Origin: Candidatus Rhodoferax mariagerensis
GTDB taxonomy: Bacteria > Pseudomonadota > Gammaproteobacteria > Burkholderiales > Burkholderiaceae_C
Length of the DNA: 40,472 bases
Reading direction: 5' to 3'
NCBI GenBank assembly: GCA_016719055.1
Contig: JADKAW010000014.1
Coordinates: 1 to 40,472, forward strand
The notes beneath the pieces were generated by a model. It was not told the origin of the DNA and ran no database searches. It saw only the letters and a program-made list of their open reading frames with translations. The position numbers and the translations under genes were made by a program. Shown here in pieces: positions 16,073-25,700 of the stretch (position 1 is the first letter of the stretch; the number at the start of each line of letters is the position of its first letter).

Positions 16073-18595
16073 TCACACCATTCGATGTGGCGGCTGGCCC
16101 AACATTTCAGGGGTGATGAGGGCAATGCCAAGCGCAGTGACGTGAAAGCGGGCACGATCGTAATCGGGGTCAATGCCGACCTGGAAGCCGTCCGGGATGT
16201 TGCAGCCGCTGTCTACCACGGCGCGCCTGATGATCACGTTACGCCCCACCACCACGTCTGGTAACAGCACCGAGTCCTCAATTTGGCTGTATTCTGCAAT
16301 CCGTACCTTGGTGAACAGTACTGAGCCGTAAACGTTGGCTCCACTGACAATGCAGCCATTCGACACCAGCGAGTCCAATGCCATACCACGCAGTGCTGGC
16401 TCCCGAAATACGAATTTGGCCGGTGCCGAGCGTTCATGCACGCTCAAAATAGGCCAGTCGTCATCGTACAGATTTAGGTCAGGTACCACATGGGTCAGGT
16501 CCATGTTGGCTTCCCAGTAGGCATCCACTGTACCCACATCGCGCCAGTATGGGCGGCGACCCTGGATCATGTTGACGCAACTGTCGGTAAAACGGTGTGC
16601 CTGCACATGGTGGCTGTGAATCAGGCGGGGGATCAAATCGCGTCCAAAATCGTGGCTGGATTGTTCGTCGGCGGCGTCCAAGCGGAGCTGTTCGCGCAGG
16701 AAAGCCGCATTGAACACATAGATGCCCATGCTGGCCAGCGCGTAGAGTGGATTGTCGGGAATGGGCATGGGGTTGGTCGGCTTTTCTTCAAAGGCCGTCA
16801 CCCGTGCGCCCTCATCTACCGCCATGACACCAAAGCCGGTGACGTCCTGCAGCGGCAACTCGATGCAGGCCACAGTCAGATCGGCTGCGCTGTTGACATG
16901 GTCGGCCAGCAGCCGGGTGTAATCCATCTTGTAGATGTGGTCACCGGCCAAAATCAGCACATAGGTCGGGTCAGCCTCATCGAGCAGGGCCAGGTTTTGG
17001 AATACCGCATTGGCCGTGCCGCTGTACCAGCCGGCATTGATTTGCTGCTGGGCTGGCACCACGTCAATGTATTCGTTCAGGGTGGGCTCCAGAAACCCCC
17101 ATCCACGCTCGATGTGCCGAATCAAACTCTGCGCTTTGTACTGCGTGAGCACGGCGACGCGCCGAATGCCGGAATTGACGCAGTTGCTCAGAGCGAAGTC
17201 AATGATTCGCAGCTTGCCCCCAAAAGGAACGGCTGGCTTGGAGCGCTCGGCTGTCAACTGATGCAAGCGGGTGCCACGACCACCAGCCAGGATCAGGCCA
17301 TAGGTCTTTTGCGCCACATGCAGCAATTCGTTGGCGCGTGCTTCTGCTCTGTTACGTTCGGTGACATCGCGGTTGCTGACACGCCGCCCGCGGAACTGGC
17401 CGCTGGCACCACGTACCGGGTGACATCTGTGCTCCATCCAGCGCACCGAGCCGTCGCGGTGCACGATGCGGTATGCCAGTGAACCGTCTTCGTCATGGCC
17501 CACGTCGCGAAGATGGTGGTGCACCAAAGCCACGTCAGCCGGGTAGGTAATGGACATCAACAACGACGGATCAGCAAAGAACTCATCCCGTTTGTAGCCT
17601 GTTATTCTCTCGCAAGAGGGACTCATGTACACCATTTCATGTTGTGGTCCTTCCCAGTATTCCCAGTCCAGCGTGTAGTCGGCGACGGTGCGAAATCGCT
17701 CTTCACTTGCCGCCAGCGCCTCTTCTGCCAGCTTACGCTCGGAAATGTCGTCTCGCGTGCCTGATATCCATTCAGGCCGCCCATTGGGTGTTCGGCTCAC
17801 TACCTTGCCGCGTTCAAGTACCCAGACCCAGTGACCGTCTTTGTGAAGGACGCGGGCTTCGCATTCGTAATGGTTCGACTCGTCGGAAAGGTAGCCGAAA
17901 AGGCGGTTTTTGAAACTTTCCAGGTCATCTGGATGCAGTAGTCGCATCCAGGTGTCGATGCTGACCGGTGCCAGTTCTTCAAGAGAGTAGCCAAACATTT
18001 CGGCCCAGCGTTCATTGAATCTGGCTTCACCGGTATGGATGTTCCATTCCCAAGTGCCAATCCCGGAACCCCAGAGGATATTGGACAGCTGCTGCTGTCG
18101 CAGTTGCAGAGCAACCAAGGCCTGATACGAGCGTAAGGCCGAATGGACAGAACTGAAAATTTTGTCGGCCGACAGGTCTGACTTTAGGTGGTAGCCATTG
18201 ATGGCATATCTTGTGATGACTTCGCGCTGAGTGACGTAGCCAGGCTGGCCGGTAACGAGCACGATTTGCGTCTTATGGTTGCTGAGTTCCTTGCGAATGT
18301 GGCGCACCAGCTCCAGTCCGGCGTTTTTGGTTTCCATCACGACATCAAGCAGGATCAGCGCGGTGTCGGGATGTTCGGTCAGGCGGGTTTTCGCCTCTTC
18401 GTAGGATTTTGCTTCCAGCAATTGCAAGGCTCGCTCATCCACCCGCACATCCGCCAGCGCAAGGCGCAGCACCGCGCGGATATCCTCTTCATCATCGACC
18501 AGCATCACTTTCCAGGCTGGACCCGCCACCCCTGGCGACGCGCTGTTGGCCGGTTCTGAAGCAAATAGAGAAGAGAAGGCGTCTGGCTCAGTCAT
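16073..18595 (-). CDS. Fusion: receiver - PAS - PAS - ADP-glucose pyrophosphorylase
   Basis: One uninterrupted 840-residue frame joins sensory and metabolic parts. Residues 28-155 are a receiver domain with acidic pair D34/D35, phosphoacceptor D84 in LILLDVVMET, T115 and K138. Residues about 170-290 and 295-415 are two PAS domains with PAC ends (WISGTRDDISERK, RVSNRDVTERN). After a short helical linker (RAEARANELLHVAQK) residues 430-840 form a full GlgC: LILAGGRGTRL, KPAVPFGGK, GDHIYKMDY (D552), FEEKP (K605), RPYWRDVGTVDAYWEAN and a C-terminal left-handed beta-helix. GlgC makes ADP-glucose from glucose-1-phosphate and ATP for glycogen. PAS-PAS normally leads into a histidine kinase, not an enzyme of sugar metabolism. 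The ATG at 18595 is chosen because the receiver domain follows closely; its ribosome-binding site is poor. No other glycogen gene is in the window. Confidence 0.85.
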   Translation of the reverse strand: MTEPDAFSSLFASEPANSASPGVAGPAWKVMLVDDEEDIRAVLRLALADVRVDERALQLLEAKSYEEAKTRLTEHPDTALILLDVVMETKNAGLELVRHIRKELSNHKTQIVLVTGQPGYVTQREVITRYAINGYHLKSDLSADKIFSSVHSALRSYQALVALQLRQQQLSNILWGSGIGTWEWNIHTGEARFNERWAEMFGYSLEELAPVSIDTWMRLLHPDDLESFKNRLFGYLSDESNHYECEARVLHKDGHWVWVLERGKVVSRTPNGRPEWISGTRDDISERKLAEEALAASEERFRTVADYTLDWEYWEGPQHEMVYMSPSCERITGYKRDEFFADPSLLMSITYPADVALVHHHLRDVGHDEDGSLAYRIVHRDGSVRWMEHRCHPVRGASGQFRGRRVSNRDVTERNRAEARANELLHVAQKTYGLILAGGRGTRLHQLTAERSKPAVPFGGKLRIIDFALSNCVNSGIRRVAVLTQYKAQSLIRHIERGWGFLEPTLNEYIDVVPAQQQINAGWYSGTANAVFQNLALLDEADPTYVLILAGDHIYKMDYTRLLADHVNSAADLTVACIELPLQDVTGFGVMAVDEGARVTAFEEKPTNPMPIPDNPLYALASMGIYVFNAAFLREQLRLDAADEQSSHDFGRDLIPRLIHSHHVQAHRFTDSCVNMIQGRRPYWRDVGTVDAYWEANMDLTHVVPDLNLYDDDWPILSVHERSAPAKFVFREPALRGMALDSLVSNGCIVSGANVYGSVLFTKVRIAEYSQIEDSVLLPDVVVGRNVIIRRAVVDSGCNIPDGFQVGIDPDYDRARFHVTALGIALITPEMLGQPPHRMV

Positions 18596-19125
18596 AAAAG
18601 TAGCGCAATGTGAAAGTGCACGCCGTTTCCAGCCGTGTTTTGCCACTGGATGACGGTTGTATCTGCAAGGGACAGGCATTCCAAACACACGAAGCCAAGT
18701 ATCGCACCGGGGGACTCTGTTTTCAGGAACGAGGGTTTGATTTCGCCTACGTCGCCTTGCCTTCAATCCGTGCGCATCATCTCGATGAATGGCAGCGCCA
18801 GGGCAAGCGTCGATTCTGACTCACTCTCACAAACGGGATGCGCATCGCTGCGCTCACCAATGTCGCCAACGATTGCCGGACCATGCTGATGGGCGGGCTC
18901 ACTCAACAGTGGTTGTATTCACTCATGTTTCTTCATGATCGCCTGGCCCGCTCACGGGGTTGGGATGCTGGTGAATCGATTTGGCGCTGTGAATACCAAA
19001 GTCAGGTAACCGGTCGACGGCTGGAATCAGCTTGGGTGAGGATGGGAATCACGCTGGAAAAGCCAATTTTATGTCCAAAGTTTCGGGGTTCATTTTGCCC
19101 CTCAATGTGCGCGCAAACCCATGAT
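18596..19125. other. Gene-poor region
   Basis: About 530 bases upstream of the fusion gene hold only short open frames with no recognisable domain, signal or coding signature on either strand. The promoter of the fusion gene should lie near the left end, but no clear -35/-10 pair was seen. Confidence 0.5.
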
Positions 19126-19698
19126 TTACGGGGCTTCCAGGCGTAGCTGAAGCGGGACAAGTTGAAGGGCTTGCACAAAAAAGCGTTGCATGCGTAGGTC
19201 GATGGCCTGCGTCACCAAGTCTGCCTTGTCTGCCAGCGCTGGTTTGAGTTCCTCAACGGCAGCGGCGATCAATGCTCGAAAGCAGCCCCACAGCCTGCAA
19301 GCGAAATCGATCTGGGTGGCGTTGCCCACGATCTGTTGCCTCACCTGTGCTACGTCGCTGGCAGCGTGCTGCTGCTTGGCAATGACCAGCATACAAAACC
19401 GTATCGCCGTCAGATGGATGGAGGCAACATAGCAGGCATAGTAACGTGCCTGCTCTTTGAGAAATCCCAAATGCTGCTTGCACTCTTTGAAATACACCTC
19501 AATGGCCTAACGCATGGCATAGAGTTCGAGCATCTTTTGGGCGTCCAGTTTGGTATCGGTGCTCAGACAGAGGCACCAGTCGTGTTTGCCTGGCTGCACC
19601 ATGTCTGAGTCAAACACGCCACGCACAAATAGCAGGCGCACTTTGATCCAACGCGCTGCCTCATCCTTGCGATCTTTCAAATTGAGATCAACCACCAC
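19126..19698 (-). pseudogene. Decayed DDE (IS4-like) transposase
   Basis: The C-terminal part of a DDE transposase is readable: KTVVVDLNLKDRKDEAARW at the right end, then LYAMR, an in-frame TAG at 19507-19509 where Trp is expected, then AIEVYFKECKQHLGFLKEQ with the catalytic Glu region and ASIHLTAIRFCML. Upstream of 19698 the sequence continues in another frame (YKVCNPECTQLQQL), so at least one frameshift accompanies the stop. The N-terminal half and clear terminal repeats are missing. The IS4-like assignment rests on the YFKE-type segment and is tentative. Confidence 0.65.
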
Positions 19699-20043
19699 GG
19701 TCTTGGATTGGTACCAATTGTTGCAGCTGCGTGCACTCGGGGTTGCACACTTTGTAGAGCTTGGGTTTGCAGGACGCCTGAACCATTGCCCGTCTGTGAG
19801 CGGCTAACTCACTGGCTCAGGCGCTGTGCGTTTGGCCAAACAGGCACCTGACTCACGTCCTGGGATTGGGTGGATTGGTTTGAAACAAGCCGGGCGGGGT
19901 ACTGCAAAACATCCCCTTGATCAACCTGGCCGGTTACCTGGGTGCAGAACACCATCGAATGGCCCACCTGGCTGGACAGTACGATGCCTTAAGCAGCAAC
20001 TGAATTTATAGCCACTACGTTGCAACTGCTGGTCAATCAAAAT

Positions 20044-20156
20044 CCCCGCCCCAGAGGGGCGGGGTATAAGTCCCACTACGTCTCGCACGCTTCGCGGCTC
20101 GACTTCGTTTGTACAGTGCCCTGCGGACACTGTAGTTTCATACGCCCCAAGGGGCG
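20044..20156. repeat. Two copies of a palindromic GC-rich motif with central hairpin
   Basis: A perfect 9-bp hairpin CCCCGCCCC-AGA-GGGGCGGGG (20044-20064) and a related palindrome CGCCCCAAGGGGCG (20143-20156) are each followed by a GGTATA sequence. Between them a third palindrome pairs TACAGTG (20112-20118) with CACTGTA (20128-20134). The arrangement resembles REP-type or IS200/IS605 end structures. Read on the minus strand it is followed by a short frame starting LQRSGYKF, faintly like a TnpB N-terminus. The surrounding 19700-20280 has no supported gene. Confidence 0.5.
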
Positions 20157-20284
20157 AGGTATACGATAAAGACCTTCAAATCAAGCGGCAAACCCGAGCC
20201 TGCACTGCATTGCCAATCACCCTGCTAGCGGTAGTCTGCGCCCAAACCTGGCAAAAAATATGTTTTTTTGCCGACTTGATTGAC

Positions 20285-20352
20285 TTTTGTCAGACAAAAA
20301 AGATTTTGAATATATAAAAATATCAGTTTTCACTTAAGTAAGTGACTTAAGT
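20285..20352 (+). promoter_or_regulatory. Promoter and candidate operators of the Mrp/Nuo-like operon
   Basis: A TTGTCA box at 20287-20292 and a TATATA box at 20311-20316 are spaced by 18 bases. The -35 box is embedded in a perfect 15-bp palindrome, TTTTGTC-A-GACAAAA (20285-20299). Downstream, the palindromic octamer ACTTAAGT occurs twice, at 20332-20339 and 20345-20352. Both are plausible operator sites before the first gene at 20381. The regulators are unknown. Confidence 0.45.
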
Positions 20353-20380
20353 TACCAATTGCCATGCGAAGGATGGGAAT

Positions 20381-20878
20381 ATGAGCAAAACTCGCAACTT
20401 CGTGGTGCTGTTTTCAACACTCCTCCTTTTTTGGATTCTCCTCAACGGCTCGGCGACAACTGACGTCCTGATGGTGGGTGTTGCCGCAGCGTTACTGATC
20501 TCCATGCTGTTTCAAGAGGGCGCCACCGTGATTTCTGAGCTGCGCCTGACCCCCAAGGCACTTTTTACCACGGTGATTTACCTGTTCTTTTTCAGCAAAG
20601 AACTGGTCAAGTCCAACATCAATCTGGCCAAGATCGTCTTGTCTCCCGAGTTGCCACTCAAGCCAGGCATTGTCAAGGTCAGAACCCGGCTGAAAAGCCG
20701 CATGGGGCGTCTGCTGCTGACCAGTTCCATCACGCTCACACCCGGCACATTAACAGTCGATTTGGTGGATGATTGGATTTATGTGCACTGGGTCACGGTC
20801 GACTCTGCAGACATCGAAGGCGCAACCGCTGCCATTGTGAGTGGGTTTGAACAGTATCTGGAGGTCATGTATGGTTGA
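20381..20878 (+). CDS. mnhE: MnhE-like subunit (MbxA type) of Mrp/Nuo-like complex
   Basis: The 165-residue product has two N-terminal membrane segments (VVLFSTLLLFWILL and VLMVGVAAALLISMLF), a third around ALFTTVIYLFFFSKELVKSN, and the family's cytoplasmic C-terminal domain with SRMGRLLLTSSITLTPGTLTVD. This matches MnhE of Mrp Na+/H+ antiporters and the first subunit of Mbh/Mbx complexes. A GAAGGA site precedes the ATG. It opens a 13-gene run in which adjoining genes overlap or sit at most 9 bases apart. Confidence 0.88.
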   Translation: MSKTRNFVVLFSTLLLFWILLNGSATTDVLMVGVAAALLISMLFQEGATVISELRLTPKALFTTVIYLFFFSKELVKSNINLAKIVLSPELPLKPGIVKVRTRLKSRMGRLLLTSSITLTPGTLTVDLVDDWIYVHWVTVDSADIEGATAAIVSGFEQYLEVMYG

Positions 20879-21131
20879 TCTGCTCATCCAAGTGGCCGCC
20901 TTGCTGACCTGCGCTGCCTTTTTTCTGGCCCTGTATCGTTTTCTCAAGGGGCCATCCGTGTCAGACCGGGTGGTGGCGTTTGACGTGCTCACCATCATCG
21001 CCGTCACCGCCATTGTGCAGATTGCCTACGCCGAGGGGCGTGGCATCTATCTCGATGTGGCGTTGGTGTATGCGCTGCTGTCATTTTTGGGGGTGATCGT
21101 GGTCGCCCGCTATCTGGAACGGGGGCTTTGA
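20871..21131 (+). CDS. mnhF: MnhF-like subunit (MbxB type)
   Basis: This 86-residue protein has three membrane segments and the MnhF signature GPSVSDRVVAFDVLTI. The ATG at 20871, 10 bases after a GGAGG site, lies within the end of the E subunit gene; an upstream in-frame start is not supported. Its TGA overlaps the next start. It is part of the membrane ion-translocating module. Confidence 0.88.
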   Translation: MVDLLIQVAALLTCAAFFLALYRFLKGPSVSDRVVAFDVLTIIAVTAIVQIAYAEGRGIYLDVALVYALLSFLGVIVVARYLERGL

Positions 21132-21469
21132 TGGACAACTTGCTGGCCGTGGCTGGGGGCATCTTGATGATTGCCGGTGCCACGTTCTTGTTGCTGGGTG
21201 GATTGGGTCTGGTGCGCATGCCCGATGTGTTTAACCGGATTCAGGCGGGCACCAAGGCCACCACGCTGGGAACCCTGCTCAGCCTGGCAGGCGCTGCGTG
21301 TATTCAGCCGGACTGGGCGCTCAAGCTGGCCTTGATAGGTTTGTTCATCCTGTTCACCAACCCCTTGTCGTCCCAGGTACTGGCGCGCTCGGCGCATCGC
21401 ATCGGTGCCAAACAAACACCTAAAACTTCGGTTGACCGACTGGCGCAAGACACCGGAGAAACAACATGA
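21131..21469 (+). CDS. mnhG: MnhG-like subunit (MbxC type)
   Basis: The 112-residue product has three membrane segments and the family motif GLVRMPDVFNRIQAGTKATTLG. The ATG at 21131 overlaps the F stop as TGATG. The hydrophilic C-terminus is short. With E and F it forms the small-subunit set of Mrp-type modules, which in Mbh complexes handle Na+/H+ exchange. Confidence 0.88.
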   Translation: MDNLLAVAGGILMIAGATFLLLGGLGLVRMPDVFNRIQAGTKATTLGTLLSLAGAACIQPDWALKLALIGLFILFTNPLSSQVLARSAHRIGAKQTPKTSVDRLAQDTGETT

Positions 21470-21735
21470 GCAGTCTGATTCTGGTGATGACGGTGGTGCT
21501 TTGCGTGGTGATGCTGGGTGGCGCTTATGTGGCCATCAATGGCAAGAGTTTGCCAATTGCCATTCTGGCCGGCGGGTTGGTGAGCCTGGTGGCCTCGGTG
21601 TTGTTTCTGATTCTGGCGTCGCCCGACGTGGCCATGACAGAAGCCGCCATTGGCAGTGGACTGACCACCTTTTTGTTCTTCTTTGTGCTGGGGCGGGTTC
21701 GCGCTGGCGAAAACGACGGGAGCAAGCATGATTAA
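21466..21735 (+). CDS. MbhD-like (DUF4040) subunit
   Basis: An 89-residue protein with three membrane helices and the sequence SPDVAMTEAAIGSGLTTFLFF, typical of DUF4040, the MbhD subunit and the equivalent part of MnhA/MrpA. It corresponds to the lateral-helix region of antiporters. It overlaps the G stop by 4 bases and the next gene by 8. Confidence 0.85.
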   Translation: MSSLILVMTVVLCVVMLGGAYVAINGKSLPIAILAGGLVSLVASVLFLILASPDVAMTEAAIGSGLTTFLFFFVLGRVRAGENDGSKHD

Positions 21736-22426
21736 GCGTGTGATTGCCCTGGCCCTGCTGGCAGGCCTGGGTGCCATTTTCATGGCGCTGCTGGTGACTT
21801 ATGAGCCCGATGCGGCGCTGAACCTCACCGCGCTGTATTACGCCGAAAACACCGCCCGAGAGCTTGGTGCAGCCAACATCGTGACCGCCATTGTGGTGAC
21901 CTATCGGGGCCTGGACACACTGGGTGAAGTCACGGTGCTGTTTCTGGCTTCAACCATCGTGGGGTTGGTGTTGTCGATGGGAAACCGAGCCGAACATGGC
22001 CACACCAAGCTGGTCCCGGTGGGTGAATTGCTCACTACGGGTAGCCGCTTTCTGGCACCGCTGGTGATGCTGCTGGGCGTTTACATCTTTGTGAACGGCC
22101 ACTTGACACCCGGTGGCGGCTTCCAGGGCGGTGCAGTGATTGCGTCCGGTGCCTTGCTGCTGCTGTTGGCAGACCCCCTCAAACACTTTAGTCACACACT
22201 GATCTCGGTGGTTGAGTCGTTTGCCGGTGTGTCTTACGTGCTGATTGGTGTGCTGGGTCTGGTGCTGGCAGGTGGGTTCCTGGACAACCGCTTCTTGCCA
22301 TTGGGTGACCTGGGGGCCTTGTTCTCAGCCGGCACCATCCCGCTGATTTACTCATTGATCGGGCTGAAGGTGGGTGCCGAGTTCGCATCCATTCTGGCCA
22401 ATCTGACGCAAACGGAGGAACTGTGA
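21728..22426 (+). CDS. mnhB: MnhB-like subunit with MbhE-like N-terminus
   Basis: The 232-residue protein combines an N-terminal segment like MbhE (YYAENTARELGAANIVTAIV, RGLDTLGEVTVLFLA) with a C-terminal MnhB domain (LAPLVMLLGVYIFVNGHLTPGGGFQGG). The fused E-F form is common in this group of complexes. The ATG at 21728 was chosen because the N-terminal helix MIKRVIALALLAGLG starts there; longer starts read into the previous gene. It contributes membrane helices to the Mrp-type module. Confidence 0.85.
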   Translation: MIKRVIALALLAGLGAIFMALLVTYEPDAALNLTALYYAENTARELGAANIVTAIVVTYRGLDTLGEVTVLFLASTIVGLVLSMGNRAEHGHTKLVPVGELLTTGSRFLAPLVMLLGVYIFVNGHLTPGGGFQGGAVIASGALLLLLADPLKHFSHTLISVVESFAGVSYVLIGVLGLVLAGGFLDNRFLPLGDLGALFSAGTIPLIYSLIGLKVGAEFASILANLTQTEEL

Positions 22427-22782
22427 TGGCACATATTGCGATGGCAACCGGTTTCCTGCTGATCCTGATTGGCTTTTATGGCGCGTTGACACAACGCAAC
22501 CTGCTCAGAATGATTGTGGCGTTTACCGTGGCGGACTCGGGCGTCAACCTGGTCATTGTCAGCATTGGTTACATGCGCGGTCGCACGGCACCCATTCTGG
22601 ACGCCACGCTCCAAGCCGCAGATGCTGCCGCCCGCATCATTGACCCGGTGCCTCAGGCACTGGTGCTGACGGCCATCGTGATTGGTGTCGGCGTAACGGC
22701 CTTGATGTTGGCCTATGTCTACCGGCTGTACGAGAAAAACCGCTCGCTCGACATCGCGCACTACACGGAGTTGAAATGGTAA
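22426..22782 (+). CDS. mnhC: MnhC/NuoK-like subunit (MbxG type)
   Basis: The 118-residue product has three membrane helices and a NuoK/MnhC pattern: GFLLILIGFYGALTQRNLLR, then VADSGVNLVIV, then ALVLTAIVIGVGVTALMLA. A GTG three bases upstream is an alternative start. The start overlaps the B stop as TGATG and its own stop overlaps the next gene. The subunit lines the proton path next to the large pump subunits. Confidence 0.87.
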   Translation: MAHIAMATGFLLILIGFYGALTQRNLLRMIVAFTVADSGVNLVIVSIGYMRGRTAPILDATLQAADAAARIIDPVPQALVLTAIVIGVGVTALMLAYVYRLYEKNRSLDIAHYTELKW

Positions 22783-25700
22783 GCGCCCTCTACATTCTGG
22801 TGGCCGCACTGGCGGCGTCGTTCTTGCTGGGTTTGCTCAAGGAAAGCAGCCGGGGCCTGGCATTTTTGATCACCCTGGCCACGCTGGGTTTCATGACCTG
22901 GGTGTCAGGCAGTTGGCTGGGCTATTTTGTGTCGCAAGACGCCTCGGCGGTGGATATCTTTACCGCAGGCGTCCAACCCCCGTTTGCCATCAACCTGCGC
23001 ATGGGGCTCCCTGAAGCCGCGTTAACGCTGCTGGTCAATGCCACCGGCTTGCTCGCGGCAGTACACCTCAAAGACGCGCTCTACCGCCTGGGAAACCGCT
23101 CTATGGCGGTGTTGATGGTGGCCATCATGGCGCTCTGCGGCGTGATCTTGACGCGTGACATGTTCAACCTGTTTGTGTTTTTTGAGCTGATCGTGATCTC
23201 GACCGCGGGACTGGTGCTGCTGTCTGATGATGGTCGTGCTTTGGCGGCAGGCTTCAAGTACTTGATCGTCTCACAGGTGATCTCGGTGTTCTTGTTGATT
23301 GGCATCATCTTTGCCTACCATGCCACTGGCACGCTCAATATTGATGGCATGGCGCAGGCGTCACTCAATCAGCAGGTGGGCGGCGTGGTGGCATTTTTCT
23401 TCATGTTTATTGCCATCCTGGCAGAAGTCAAACCTTTCCCGGCCAACGGCTGGGCGCTTGATGTTTATGAGTCGGCGCATCCCTCTTACTCCGCCATCTT
23501 TTCGGCGGCTTCGGGAACGGCGGCGCTGTTTGCGGTGGACAAGCTCTTGCTGATCGGTGGCCCCCCCTGGTACCCCATGGCCACCTCGGTGGGCATCATC
23601 ACCTTTGGGGCCGCCAATCTGTTTGCCCTGCCCCAGACCAACGACCGGCGCTTGCTGGGTTATTCGTCGATTGCACAAACCGGCCTGGTACTGGCCGTGC
23701 TAGGGCAACGCGACGTATTGGGCGATCTGACCAACTATGTGGCTTTTGGCTTGCTGATCTCGCACGCCGTTGCCAAAGCCGGCTTGTACTGGCTGTCGGG
23801 TCTGGTTCAGGGCCGCTTGCTGACCAACTGGACCGCGCTGCGCGAGCGTCCGCTGCTGATCTTTGCGTTTGTGACCTTTGTCTGCATGCTCAGTGGCTTG
23901 CCACCTTTCCCCGGTTTTTATGCCAAATGGGAACTGGTGCGGGTGCTTGCCGCAGAAGGCCGCCTGCCACTGCTGGCGATGATTTTGGTGGGCGCCCTGG
24001 TTGAAGCCGGTTACCTGTTTCGCTGGTTTGGATACATCATCAAGCGCGAACAGGTGGCACAGACTGTCACCTGTGTCAACCACAAGGCGCTGCCCCTGTT
24101 TGTGGCGGTGATCGCCGGATGGGTGCTGGGCTTTGTCTGGGGTGATCTGTCGGGGCGCACCAACCTGCTGTTGGCCATTCCGCTGGCGTTTGCGCTGGCG
24201 TTCCTGGTGCTTGACTGGCTGCCTGCCTGGGTCAAAAACACGGTGGCCATTACCGGGATGGTGGCCTTTTTCTACCAGACCTATACCGAGTACGACCCGC
24301 TGCGCCTGATCTTTGCCGTGATCTTTCTGATTGGCGGCGCGATCACGCTGCTGGCCAGCTATGCATCACATGGGCGGCGCATTGGTTTTTACCCGGCCGC
24401 GATGCTCATGTATGCCGGTTTGGTGATGCTGATTCGTGCCACCGACACCTTTGACTTCTTCAGTGCCTGGGAGATTTTGACGGTGGGCTCGTATTTTCTG
24501 ATCCTGCGTGGCAAACATTCAGAGCCGCATGCGTTGTCCTACATTGCTTTTTCTCTGGGCGGTGCGTTTTTGATCCTGACCGGGTTTGCGTTGGGCGCGC
24601 AAGGCGCGGCGCAGTTCAGCATCGCGGGCTTGGGGCAACTGCCCGCGCGCCTGGCACCCTGGGTCTTTGCGCTGCTGGCGCTGGGCTTCATGACCAAGAC
24701 CGCTGCCATTGGCCTGCACGTCTGGCTGCCGGGTGCCCATGCCGAGGCCGAAACCGATGTCTCGCCCATGGTCTCAGGCATTTTGCTCAAAGCCGGGTTG
24801 TATGGCCTGATCGTGTTGCTGATGACCATGGGTAAACAACAACTCTTTGGCGTCGAACTCACCCATGTGCTGATGTGGATTGCGGCCCTGACCGCCTTGC
24901 TCGGCAACCTGATGGCAATCTTTCAGGAAGATGCCAAACGGCTGCTGGCTTACTCGTCGATTGGTCAAATGGGCTACGCCATGTTTGGTCTGGCGTTGAT
25001 GAACCACCTGGGCTGGCTGATGGCACTGATGTTTGTGATCAACCATTACATCTACAAAGCCATGCTGTTCCTGGCCGTGGGTGGCGTGGCCAAACGCACC
25101 GGCACCAAGGACATGTACCGCATGGGTGGCCTGATCACGCTCATGCCGCTGTCGTTCATTGCAGTGCTGGTCGGCATTATTGCGGTGTCGGGGCTGCCGC
25201 CGCTGTCGGGCTTTGGTGGTCGCTGGATTTTCTACAACGCCATCATTTCTGCCGAGTATCGGCTGCCAATGATCCTGATCTTTCTGGCCGGCCCCATTGC
25301 CTTCCTGTACCTGTTCCGGCTGATCTATGCGATTTTCCTGGGCCAGCTCAAGGATGAATTCCGCCGTGTCAAAGAGGCACCTTTCTGGATTATTCTGCCG
25401 CAGATGATTTATGTGGTGCTGCTGCTGGTATTTGCCTTGTTTCCCGGCATTGCCCTGCGCCGGGTGGATGCCTACCTGAACCAGCTGTTTCCTGAAGGCG
25501 GGCTGGGCTGGGCAACTGGCAACACGATCACCAGCACCTATGGTTACTGGAACCCGATCGCGATCATGATCAGCGTGGTGGTCATTTTTGGAACGCTGTT
25601 TGCCTGGCTGCTGTTTGTGGACCGCAAGGCGCAAAAGGTCAAGCAGTTCAACATCGTGTTTTCAGCCGAACGTCCATTCCGGCCTGAAACTACCCACTTT

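Noticed and set aside
15976..16173. Short minus-strand frame after the GlgC fusion
   Set aside because: It overlaps the end of the fusion gene in another frame and has no recognisable content.
16073..17308. Treating GlgC as a separate gene with its own start near 17308
   Set aside because: No start codon with a ribosome-binding site was seen at the domain border and the frame is continuous through the PAS linker.
18596..18766. Extending the REC-PAS-GlgC gene to an upstream in-frame start
   Set aside because: The extra 57 residues are Arg/His-rich with no domain; the receiver domain starts properly from the ATG at 18595.
20381..22782. Reading the Mrp-type genes as an ordinary Mrp Na+/H+ antiporter operon
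   Set aside because: There is no full-length MnhA, and the genes run directly into NuoH, NuoB, NuoC, NuoD and NuoI-like genes in one operon.
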